This document shows, piece by piece, positions 1 through 4,904 of a stretch of 7,190 nucleotides of DNA. The notes under the pieces are model-generated. The model was not told the DNA's origin, ran no database searches, and was given only the letters and a program-made list of their open reading frames with translations. The translations under genes and the position numbers were made by a program. This DNA is from Ectopseudomonas composti (GTDB lineage: Bacteria; Pseudomonadota; Gammaproteobacteria; Pseudomonadales; Pseudomonadaceae): positions 1-7,190 of the forward strand of contig CAMPIF010000217.1 of the NCBI GenBank assembly GCA_946886245.1, written 5' to 3'. How positions within the stretch are numbered: the stretch's first letter is position 1; each line of letters opens with the position of its first letter.

Positions 1-468
1 GCCCACGCCAAACAGCCCGCCCATCGCACCGGACACCCCGCCCAGCACGCCAAACCAGCCCCAGTGATGACGCAGCTCGCCGCTGGCTGGCGTCTGAGCC
101 ATCAGCATGCGCAGCAGGTTGTAGGCCGCCAGGGCCAGCAGAAAACCGACGAAGGCCCAGCGCATGGTGCGCGAATCCACCTCCACCGCATACAGCGAGG
201 CCAGCCAGGCGCAGAAGAAGCTGGTAACGCCAAGTAGCAGGGCATAGCGCAGATCGATGCGATTGCGTTGATGGTAGCGCCAGATGGCCAGCATCACATT
301 CGGCACCACCATGACCAGTGCAGTCCCCTGAGCGAGCTGCTGATCCAGCCCGAAGACAATGCCCAGCACCGGAATGGCAATCAGCCCACCGCCGATGCCG
401 AACAAGCCGCCCAATGTTCCCAGGCCCAGGCCCAGCAACAGCATCAGCAACAGGTCGAACAGATTCAT
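1..468 (-). CDS. TSUP (TauE/SafE) family membrane permease, N-terminal part
   Basis: The reading frame starts at ATG 468-466 and stays open for 156 codons to the left edge, so the C-terminus is missing. A strong ribosome site (GGAGGTG) lies 3 bases before the start. The protein begins with a long hydrophobic stretch carrying GGLFGIGGG at residues 20-28. Further membrane segments lie near 46-63, 74-93 and 103-122, and a second glycine motif (GGLFGVG) sits at 150-156. This internal repeat of glycine-rich hydrophobic halves is typical of the TSUP family (Pfam TauE, formerly DUF81), whose members are about 250 residues and move sulfite, sulfonates or other anions across the inner membrane. The substrate cannot be told from the sequence. 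It is divergent from the LysR gene at 569, a common regulator-target layout, so regulation by that protein is a reasonable inference. Family is confident, substrate unknown. Confidence 0.9.
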   Translation of the reverse strand, partial: MNLFDLLLMLLLGLGLGTLGGLFGIGGGLIAIPVLGIVFGLDQQLAQGTALVMVVPNVMLAIWRYHQRNRIDLRYALLLGVTSFFCAWLASLYAVEVDSRTMRWAFVGFLLALAAYNLLRMLMAQTPASGELRHHWGWFGVLGGVSGAMGGLFGVG

Positions 469-568
469 GTCACCTCCAGACAGTGGGCGCATGTTAATCA
501 GTCGCGGCTAGCGCGGAAACGCATAGCAACGCACAATGGCTTTGCTTACCCCGCACAAGCAGGCTGCC
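469..568. promoter_or_regulatory. Divergent intergenic region between permease and lysR
   Basis: These 100 bp must hold the promoters of both divergent genes. An imperfect dyad spans 507-527, with arms GCTAGCG and CGCATAGC, and could be a LysR-type operator. A weak candidate permease promoter on the minus strand has TTTCCG at 519-514 and TAACAT at 496-491 with a 17-base spacer; both boxes are poor matches to consensus. The dyad and its position are seen. Its use by the adjacent regulator is inference from how divergent LysR pairs usually work. Confidence 0.35.
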
Positions 569-1531
569 ATGAATCCCGATGCACTGACCGACCAACTGGA
601 ACTCTTTCTCGACGTACTGGACACCGGCAGCTTCTCCGCAGCGGCCAGACGCCATCCACTCACGCCTTCGGCAGTGGCGCGGCGCATCGACGCCCTGGAG
701 CGCGCCATGGGCAGCAGCCTGTTCAACCGCACGACCCACGCGGTGCGCGTTACTCCGGCCGGCCTGGCATTCGCCGAGCGCGCCAGGCGCATCCTCGCCG
801 AGCTGCACCTGGCGCGTGCCGAAGCGGTGTCACTGAGCAGCGCACCCGAAGGCCTGATCCGTATCGACGCCCCCTCGCCTTTCGGCAGGCGCCACCTGGC
901 CCCGGCGATTGCCGAGTTCCTGCGCGCCAATCCTGGCCTGGACGTGCAACTGCGCCTGATCGACAGCTTCATCGACCTGCAGGGCGAGCACCTCGGCGAG
1001 GTGGATATCGTCGTGCGTATCGGCCCGCTGCCGGATAGTCGCCTGGTGGCCACGCCCCTGGCCTCCATGACCCGCATCGTCTGTGCCAGCCCGGACTACC
1101 TGCGCCGACGCGGTATCCCACGCAGCCCGCTGGAGCTGGAACAACACGACGGCCTCGACTGGGACAGCCTGGCGCCACCCTACGCCTGGCGCTTCGAAGT
1201 CGATGGCAAGCTGCAGCTGTGCAAGCCCAAGCGCCTGCGGCAGACCAGCAACAACGCCGAAACCCTGCTGTTCAGCGCCCTCGCTGGTCTTGGCATCGCC
1301 CACCTGCCCACCTGGATGAGCAGCGAGCACCTGCAGCGCGGCGAGCTGATCCCTCTGTTCTGCGAACAGGGCCTTCCGGCCATCGAGCCGGTGAGCATCT
1401 ACGCCCTGCGCCTGGAGCGCGAAGCCAGCCCGCGCACGCGGTTGCTGCTGAGCTTCCTGAAGCAGCGCTTCGGCTTTCCGCCGCCCTGGGACCAGGCACT
1501 GCAGACAAGCCTGGCCATCGCGCAGCAGTAA
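569..1531 (+). CDS. LysR-type transcriptional regulator
   Basis: A 320-residue DNA-binding regulator. The N-terminal winged helix-turn-helix is clear: TGSFSAAARR at about 19-28, then TPSAVARRIDALE at about 32-44, and SLFNRTTHAVRVTPAG at 50-65. The rest fits a periplasmic-binding-protein-like effector domain, with the usual ending pattern (LFSALAGLGIAHLPTWM) that marks the second lobe. The 536 ATG in the same frame would add 11 residues (MALLTPHKQAA) not typical of the family and has no ribosome site at proper distance. The 569 ATG places the HTH about 19 residues in, as usual, with a weak AGG about 6 bases before it, so 569 is chosen. The effector domain resembles the CrgA-like subgroup. The likely target is the divergent TSUP permease gene, and autoregulation is common in the family. 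The effector is unknown. Confidence 0.92.
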   Translation: MNPDALTDQLELFLDVLDTGSFSAAARRHPLTPSAVARRIDALERAMGSSLFNRTTHAVRVTPAGLAFAERARRILAELHLARAEAVSLSSAPEGLIRIDAPSPFGRRHLAPAIAEFLRANPGLDVQLRLIDSFIDLQGEHLGEVDIVVRIGPLPDSRLVATPLASMTRIVCASPDYLRRRGIPRSPLELEQHDGLDWDSLAPPYAWRFEVDGKLQLCKPKRLRQTSNNAETLLFSALAGLGIAHLPTWMSSEHLQRGELIPLFCEQGLPAIEPVSIYALRLEREASPRTRLLLSFLKQRFGFPPPWDQALQTSLAIAQQ

Positions 1532-1589
1532 GATCATGACCCGTGGGTGCGCCACGCGCAGCACGAAAACCGCCGCGTGACGGCCATAA

Positions 1590-1617
1590 AAAAACCCGGC
1601 GCCTAGGCCGGGTTTTT
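1590..1617. terminator. Bidirectional rho-independent terminator between lysR and efp
   Basis: The stem CCCGGC (1595-1600) pairs with GCCGGG (1607-1612) around a six-base loop. It is flanked by five A (1590-1594) on the left and five T (1613-1617) on the right, which extend the pairing and supply a T-tract on either strand. It lies between two convergent genes, about 60 bp after the lysR stop and 15 bp after the efp stop, so it probably serves both. Confidence 0.88.
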
Positions 1618-1631
1618 CATGCAGCTCAAGC

Positions 1632-2204
1632 TCAGGCTGGCGCCTGGGTGCGGCCCTTGTAGGAACCGTCACGGGTATCGATCTCGATCCAGTCGTCGAT
1701 GTCGACGAACTCGGCAACCTTGATCTCGGTACCGTTGCGCAGCTTGGCAGGCTTCATCACCTTGCCGGAGGTGTCGCCACGAGCAGCGTTCTCGGTGTAG
1801 ACAACCTGACGCACGATGGTGGTCGGCAGGTCGACGGAGATCACCTTGCCTTCGAAGAACACGGCTTCGCAGACATCGCTCATGCCTTCTTCGATGAACG
1901 GCAGAACGCTTTCCAGATCTTCGGAACGCAGCTCATAGGAGTTGTACTCCGGGTCCATGAACACGTAGTCCTCACCGCTGATGTAGGACAGGTTCACTTC
2001 CTTGCGCTCGAGAATCACCGGCTCCATCTTGTCGTCGGCCTTGTAGACGGTCTCGGTCTTGGAACCGTTGAGCAGGTTCTTCAGCTTCATCTTGACGATG
2101 GCGCTGTTACGACCGGACTTGGTGAACTCGGCCTTCTGGATCAGCCACGGCTGGCCATCGATCAGGGCCACGCTGTTGACTCTCATTTCTTGTGCAGTTT
2201 TCAT
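1632..2204 (-). CDS. efp: Translation elongation factor P
   Basis: EF-P binds the ribosome between the P and E sites and speeds peptide bond formation at polyproline stretches. The 190-residue length matches the family (about 188). The order is KOW-like N-terminal domain (about 1-62), first OB domain (about 66-127) and C-terminal OB domain (about 130-186, with the conserved VRGDTSG-type segment seen here as [13 protein letters not shown] and ending in [14 protein letters not shown]). The loop KSGRN puts Arg at position 32. This is the residue that EarP rhamnosylates in Pseudomonas and Neisseria; EF-P of the EpmA/lysine class has Lys at this position. The gene lies 34 bp downstream of earP on the same strand, so the two are probably one transcript. 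The ribosome site is weak (GGA 7 bases before ATG) and lies inside a 10-bp palindrome. The bidirectional terminator follows. Confidence 0.97.
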   Translation of the reverse strand: MKTAQEMRVNSVALIDGQPWLIQKAEFTKSGRNSAIVKMKLKNLLNGSKTETVYKADDKMEPVILERKEVNLSYISGEDYVFMDPEYNSYELRSEDLESVLPFIEEGMSDVCEAVFFEGKVISVDLPTTIVRQVVYTENAARGDTSGKVMKPAKLRNGTEIKVAEFVDIDDWIEIDTRDGSYKGRTQAPA

Positions 2205-2205
2205 G

Positions 2206-2215
2206 CGGATATCCG
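2206..2215. promoter_or_regulatory. Perfect 10-bp palindrome overlapping the efp ribosome site
   Basis: CGGATATCCG ends one base before the efp start codon and contains the only purine-rich candidate ribosome site (GGA). In the mRNA it could form only a very small hairpin or an intermolecular pair, so a regulatory role is speculative. The palindrome itself is seen directly. Confidence 0.3.
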
Positions 2216-2238
2216 AAATATGCGGGAGGTACAGAAAT

Positions 2239-3381
2239 CTAGGCCGCGTATGATAGCCAATTTAGGTAAAACTGTTCCAGCGTCGTGGCAAGATCTGCCC
2301 TGGCAGCCTGCTGATCGCACCATTGCTCGGCATGTCGCTGCAGTAATGGCCAAGCCTTGAGAAGCGCAGCCCAGGCCGTTTCCATCTCTTCACCGCTATT
2401 CCATGCCCGCCAGCATTCAGCCTGAACGGCAGCGGCTTCAGGCATCAGATCGGCGTTATAAATCGCCAGAAACGCCTCGAGCTTGTCCCAGTGCGCCCGC
2501 TCCTCCTGCGGGTAGATATGCCAGAGCAGCGGCCGCTCCGCCCATTGCGCGCGAACGAAGGAATCCTCACCGCGCACCGCATTGAAGTCGCAGCACCACA
2601 GCAGGCGGTCGTAGTCATCCTGGGCAACGAAGGGCAGCACATGGATCAGCAGATTACCGCGCCGGCGGTGATCACCCGGCGCCAGGTGCGCCCCGCCAAG
2701 CCAGACCTGCAGGTCAGCGACAATCTTGCCCTGCGGCACCAGCAGTTGCGTCGGCTGCGGATCGGCAGCCAGTGCATCCAGCCATCCCGCCAGAGCTGCG
2801 TTCTCGTAGGCGAACAGCGATATCAACCGTGCCCCCGCTTCACGTGCCACGCCGAGTGACTGCAGAAAAGCCTGCTGCGCCTGCGCGTCAGCCTGAAAGG
2901 CGCGCCGCCGCGCCAGCAGATCGGCCTCGCGCAGCAAACCGCCCGTGCCCCCCACGAAGCCAGGAAAGAAGAAGAATTTCTGCAAGCCTCCAGGCTGCGG
3001 CGATGGCAGGCCATGACAACCTGCGACCCAATCCTCGGCACTGAGGTATTCCAGGTTCAGCCACAAACGGCGCGTACCGCTGGCTGCCATCGCCTCGATA
3101 TAGGCAGACGGCAACTGACAGGCGAAGGCCTCGATCACCACCTCGGCGGGTTCCACCAGGGGGAACGGCTCCGCCCACCGGCGTACCTCGACACCGCTCC
3201 AGCGTTGGCATTCGGCATCGACACTGGCTTCCGGGCACAAGCGTACGAAGGCGCCCAGTTCGTCGACCCACAGACGCACCGCATGCCCCTGCTCGGCCGC
3301 CAATTGCCGGGCCAGTCGCCAGGTCACGCCGATATCACCGTAGTTGTCCACCACGCTGCAGAAGATGTCCCACCTGGCCAC
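2239..3381 (-). CDS. earP: EF-P arginine 32 rhamnosyltransferase
   Basis: This GT-B fold enzyme transfers rhamnose from dTDP-rhamnose to Arg32 of EF-P, which activates EF-P for polyproline rescue. The protein opens with [20 protein letters not shown], the family signature, whose two aspartates (residues 12 and 16 from this start) match the catalytic DNYGD pair. Near the C-terminal side [12 protein letters not shown] is present, with Glu at about 272 in the nucleotide-sugar site. The start is set at GTG 3381-3379, because it puts the signature at the normal place, gives 380 residues (relatives are about 376-380), and has AGGGG about 6 bases upstream. A TTG at 3426 would add 15 residues that include the T-tract of the upstream terminator, so it is unlikely. 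The gene stops 34 bp before efp, consistent with an earP-efp operon and matching the modifier-substrate pairing known in Pseudomonas. Confidence 0.96.
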   Translation of the reverse strand: MARWDIFCSVVDNYGDIGVTWRLARQLAAEQGHAVRLWVDELGAFVRLCPEASVDAECQRWSGVEVRRWAEPFPLVEPAEVVIEAFACQLPSAYIEAMAASGTRRLWLNLEYLSAEDWVAGCHGLPSPQPGGLQKFFFFPGFVGGTGGLLREADLLARRRAFQADAQAQQAFLQSLGVAREAGARLISLFAYENAALAGWLDALAADPQPTQLLVPQGKIVADLQVWLGGAHLAPGDHRRRGNLLIHVLPFVAQDDYDRLLWCCDFNAVRGEDSFVRAQWAERPLLWHIYPQEERAHWDKLEAFLAIYNADLMPEAAAVQAECWRAWNSGEEMETAWAALLKAWPLLQRHAEQWCDQQAARADLATTLEQFYLNWLSYAA

Positions 3382-3425
3382 ACTGCACCCCTCAAGAAAA
3401 TGATCGCCATTGTAACCAGCGAGCA
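3382..3425 (-). promoter_or_regulatory. Short leader with candidate earP promoter
   Basis: Only about 44 bases separate the T-tract of the upstream terminator from the earP start, so an earP promoter should be here or overlap the hairpin. On the minus strand a good -10 box, TACAAT, lies at 3414-3409 and would start transcription about 20 bases before the GTG. No convincing -35 box is seen at 17 bases, where the terminator hairpin lies. The ribosome site AGGGG is at the end of this stretch. Confidence 0.4.
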
Positions 3426-3449
3426 AGAAAAAGCCCGCCAGAGGCGGGC
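3426..3449 (-). terminator. Rho-independent terminator after the 45-codon gene
   Basis: On the minus strand the stem GCCCGCC (3449-3443) and GGCGGGC (3439-3433) closes on a 3-base loop and is followed by TTTTTCTTG. It lies about 40 bp after the stop of the small minus-strand gene and before earP, so it separates that gene from the earP-efp operon. The A-tract is on one side only, so it works on the minus strand. Confidence 0.85.
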
Positions 3450-3489
3450 CAAGGGGAGCGCTGGAGCGAGCGCGGGGTAAAACAGTGAA

Positions 3490-3627
3490 TCAGGCCAGCA
3501 GCGAGTCGCCCTCACGACGAATGGCGCTGCTGAGCAGCCAGACCGCCTGGCAAGCCAGCGCAGCCTCACGGGAAGCGAAGGGACCGGCTTTTGGCTGGCC
3601 GTCTACCATCACCAGCCAGCACGCCAT
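3490..3627 (-). CDS. Small conserved-looking protein, 45 residues, function unknown
   Basis: The frame reads MACWLVMVDGQPKAGPFASREAA and then a helical end (LACQAVWLLSSAIRREG). Codon third positions are mostly G or C, as in neighbouring core genes, and a good terminator follows on the same strand; both support a real gene. The pattern of a short strand, GPFASREAA and then a helix is seen in small soluble proteins, but I do not recognise the family. The start is uncertain: ATG 3627 has only a distant AGGT (11 bases). The frame stays open upstream to 3789, where it runs opposite another ORF. It may originally have started further upstream and lost its 5' end or promoter where AT-richer foreign sequence begins. 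Confidence 0.6.
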   Translation of the reverse strand: MACWLVMVDGQPKAGPFASREAALACQAVWLLSSAIRREGDSLLA

Positions 3628-3978
3628 ATGACCGTCGGACCTGAGCTCAGCCGGTACGGCACTACCCACCAGGGAAACCACATCGATATCTACGACCTTG
3701 CCCCAATGGTGATGGATGATGAAGGTATCACTCGCACTACAAAATGGCCTCAACCTATAGAGGTTGCCGGCGAGGTCAACTGGCGCCAAGCCTGTGCCTC
3801 ACTGGCGCAATGGACCAACGCAGAAGTTCTTTATGAAAGGCTCAGAGGCGCAGCACAAAACCTCCTGGCCCTTCCCGATCTACTGAGCGATCAGGGGTTG
3901 CCAAGCGCCACGATGAATCACCCGCGTATTGCGCTGCGAAACCTCCGGCAACGACTCGGCCGATGGGAGCTCGTCTGA
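3628..3978 (+). CDS. Unrecognised 116-residue protein coupled to a HipB-like gene
   Basis: I do not recognise this family. The protein has a possible beta-rich first part (HIDIYDLAPMVMDDEG near residues 18-33), a Trp-containing middle (VNWRQACASLAQW) and a helical basic end (HPRIALRNLRQRLGRW). It has no signal peptide or membrane segment. Its TGA directly abuts the ATG of the HTH gene at 3979, and the ribosome site of that gene (GGGAG) is inside its last codons, so the two are probably translated together. No ribosome site is seen before ATG 3628; an internal ATG at 3706 is an alternative. The frame is open upstream to 3481, across the opposite-strand small gene, so this could be the 3' part of a longer gene cut by rearrangement. 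A toxin role by analogy with toxin-antitoxin pairs is only a guess. Confidence 0.55.
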   Translation: MTVGPELSRYGTTHQGNHIDIYDLAPMVMDDEGITRTTKWPQPIEVAGEVNWRQACASLAQWTNAEVLYERLRGAAQNLLALPDLLSDQGLPSATMNHPRIALRNLRQRLGRWELV

Positions 3979-4248
3979 ATGGACATCATCGAACGCAACC
4001 GTATTCTGAGCGAAATACAGACCCAGCTGGCGTCGGGCGAGTTGAGCATCGGCCAGGCTGTGCGCAAGTTACGGAAGGAAATCACCGGATTGCAGCAGGC
4101 TCGCTTCGCACAGATGTGCAAGCTCTCCCTGCGCGCCCTTCGCCAGCTGGAACATGATGAGTCAAATCCAACCGTGCAGACCCTCAATAGCGTGTTCAAT
4201 CCATTTGGAATGCAAGTTGGCATTGTGCCGAAGAACCGAATTTCATAG
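3979..4248 (+). CDS. XRE/HipB-like helix-turn-helix protein
   Basis: An 89-residue predicted DNA-binding protein. A charged helical N-terminus (about 1-35) leads into an XRE-type helix-turn-helix: LQQARFAQMCKLSLRALRQLEHDESNPTVQTL from about 38 to 69, with FAQMCKLSLRALRQLE as the recognition core. It ends with NPFGMQVGIV, which resembles the C-terminal strand seen in HipB antitoxins. Antitoxins of this class bind operators and neutralise a HipA kinase, whose gene normally follows. Here no hipA follows; the sequence runs after 45 bp into an integrase remnant. The gene upstream abuts its start, with GGGAG 9 bases before ATG. It is therefore either an orphan HipB-like regulator left after a deletion or the partner of the unrecognised upstream protein. 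The DNA-binding fold is confident, the antitoxin role is not. Confidence 0.75.
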   Translation: MDIIERNRILSEIQTQLASGELSIGQAVRKLRKEITGLQQARFAQMCKLSLRALRQLEHDESNPTVQTLNSVFNPFGMQVGIVPKNRIS

Positions 4249-4292
4249 AAACCACCTGCCCAAGGAGATTCGGCCCACTATTAAGATCATGA

Positions 4293-4442
4293 TGTAAAGA
4301 ACTCAAACTACATGACCTACGGGCCATAGCAGGCACCGTCACAACTGAATCGAGTGGAGACATTCTGAAGGCTAGAGAGCAGCTTGGCCACGGCATGGTT
4401 GTCATGACGGAGTCATTACATCAGGGAGCGGCGAGGAAATAA
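4293..4442 (+). pseudogene. C-terminal remnant of a tyrosine recombinase (integrase)
   Basis: In this frame the translation is KELKLHDLRAIAGTV, then GDILKAREQLGHG, MVVMTESLHQGAARK and a TAA at 4440-4442. HDLR carries the box II His and Arg of tyrosine recombinases, and GDI-x-KA-xx-xLGH followed by MTE is the usual approach to the catalytic tyrosine. The ninth residue after LGH, where Tyr is expected, is Leu (TTA), so even the visible part is inactive. An in-frame stop sits just upstream (4290-4292), and the rest of the catalytic domain and the N-terminus are absent. About 50 codons remain of a gene of normally 300-400. Its 3' end points at the tRNA-Leu fragment 80 bp away, as int does toward attP in lambda-type elements. 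It is too short to stand out as an ORF. Confidence 0.8.
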
Positions 4443-4458
4443 GTTTCGCCAGCAAGGT

Positions 4459-4486
4459 AATTGCGGAAAAGACGGGAATTGCGGAA
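4459..4486 (+). repeat. Two direct AATTGCGGAA repeats, 18 bp apart (candidate integrase arm sites)
   Basis: Identical decamers occur at 4459-4468 and 4477-4486, between the integrase remnant and the tRNA fragment. Spacing of short direct repeats beside an attachment core is typical of arm-type sites for tyrosine recombinases or of excisionase sites. The repeats are seen; the role is inferred. Related copies are on the other side of the core. Confidence 0.5.
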
Positions 4487-4520
4487 AGAGCGCCTACATC
4501 TGTAAGTGCTTGATTTTAAA

Positions 4521-4579
4521 TGGTGCCCGAAGCCGGACTCGAACCGGCACGCCATTGCTGGCGAGAGATTTTAAGTCTC
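4521..4579 (-). other. 3' fragment of tRNA-Leu(UAA), probable att core
   Basis: Read on the minus strand this is the last 59 bases of a type II tRNA. The parts are an anticodon loop CTTAAAA with anticodon TAA between GAGA and TCTC, a long variable arm (CGCCA-GCAA-TGGCG), a T-arm GCCGG-TTCGAGT-CCGGC, an acceptor strand TTCGGGC, discriminator A and encoded CCA. The 5' acceptor strand and D-arm are absent: the bases beyond 4580 are AT-rich and have no GCCCGA match. The similarity begins exactly at the anticodon stem, a classic crossover place for tyrosine recombinases that use tRNA genes. It is therefore not a working tRNA but the displaced or element-borne 3' end of one. The intact gene must be elsewhere in the genome. 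Confidence 0.85.
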
Positions 4580-4620
4580 AGAATAATGCTCATAAAAACA
4601 GCTACTTAACGTCAATTATG

Positions 4621-4690
4621 TTCCGCAAAAGGCACAGCTGAGATTCGCTGCAGCCTGCGGATTTTAAGGGGGCTCTATCGAATTGCGGAA
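4621..4690. repeat. TTGCGGAA copies in opposite orientation on the far side of the tRNA fragment
   Basis: TTCCGCAA at 4621-4628 (minus-strand copy) and AATTGCGGAA at 4681-4690 (plus-strand copy) repeat the motif found at 4459 and 4477. With these, the tRNA fragment is bracketed by two copies on each side within about 230 bp. This resembles an attP with P and P' arms, but no binding has been shown. Confidence 0.45.
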
Positions 4691-4904
4691 CGCTTGGTCT
4701 GCGCCGGATTGGCTGCTTTCGGTTTCTACTCAGAGTTGAACCGATAGAGGATTGGAGTGAGCAAACTGAAATCACATTTTCCGATAGGTATGTGATCCGG
4801 GATCTCTGAACCTTAGCTGTTAGCCATTACTTAGATGCGCCCCGTGCTGACGGGGTAAAATCCTCAACTGGCCTTTCGGCGAACATACTGAGCCTGACAC
4901 CGCC
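4691..4904. other. Non-coding stretch between att remnant and tssA
   Basis: I see no gene here. Visible structure includes a dyad ATCACAT (4771-4777) / ATGTGAT (4790-4796) around 12 bases, and CCGATAG at 4741-4747 and 4781-4787. CGATAGAG at 4742-4749 is also the inverse of CTCTATCG at 4673-4680. These could be operator or excisionase sites left from the element, or chance. Sequence is mixed in composition and lies downstream of the secretion operon. Confidence 0.4.
4840..4855 (-). terminator. Hairpin downstream of tssA, possible terminator
   Basis: A perfect stem CCCCGT / ACGGGG closes on a 4-base loop, 50 bp after the tssA stop. No T-tract follows it on the minus strand (the next bases are CGCATC), so it is a weak candidate for intrinsic termination; it may instead protect the mRNA 3' end. 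Confidence 0.35.

Noticed and set aside
268..1038. A 256-codon plus-strand frame rich in Gln, His and Arg
   Set aside because: It runs opposite the TSUP permease and in the wrong frame of lysR; its low-complexity composition is that of an out-of-frame translation.
830..1717. A 295-codon minus-strand frame across lysR and into efp
   Set aside because: It is opposite a clear LysR gene, crosses the bidirectional terminator and overlaps efp in another frame; long open shadows are normal in GC-rich DNA.
2491..2859. Plus-strand frames opposite earP
   Set aside because: The minus strand is a complete EarP with family motifs throughout; these frames have no motif or ribosome site.
4196..4405. A 69-codon minus-strand frame opposite the HipB-like gene and integrase remnant
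   Set aside because: It overlaps two better supported plus-strand features, has no recognisable motif and no clear ribosome site; it is a shadow.
4521..4579. A functional tRNA-Leu gene
   Set aside because: The acceptor 5' strand and the D-arm are missing, and the sequence beyond 4580 cannot pair with the acceptor 3' strand; only the 3' part is present.
4459..4690. A CRISPR-like repeat array
   Set aside because: The repeats are only 8-10 bp, irregularly spaced and in both orientations, with no spacer pattern or cas genes.
4771..4796. A CRP/Vfr-type site
   Set aside because: The arms read ATCACA then TGTGAT, the reverse order of the TGTGA-N6-TCACA consensus, and the spacer is too long.
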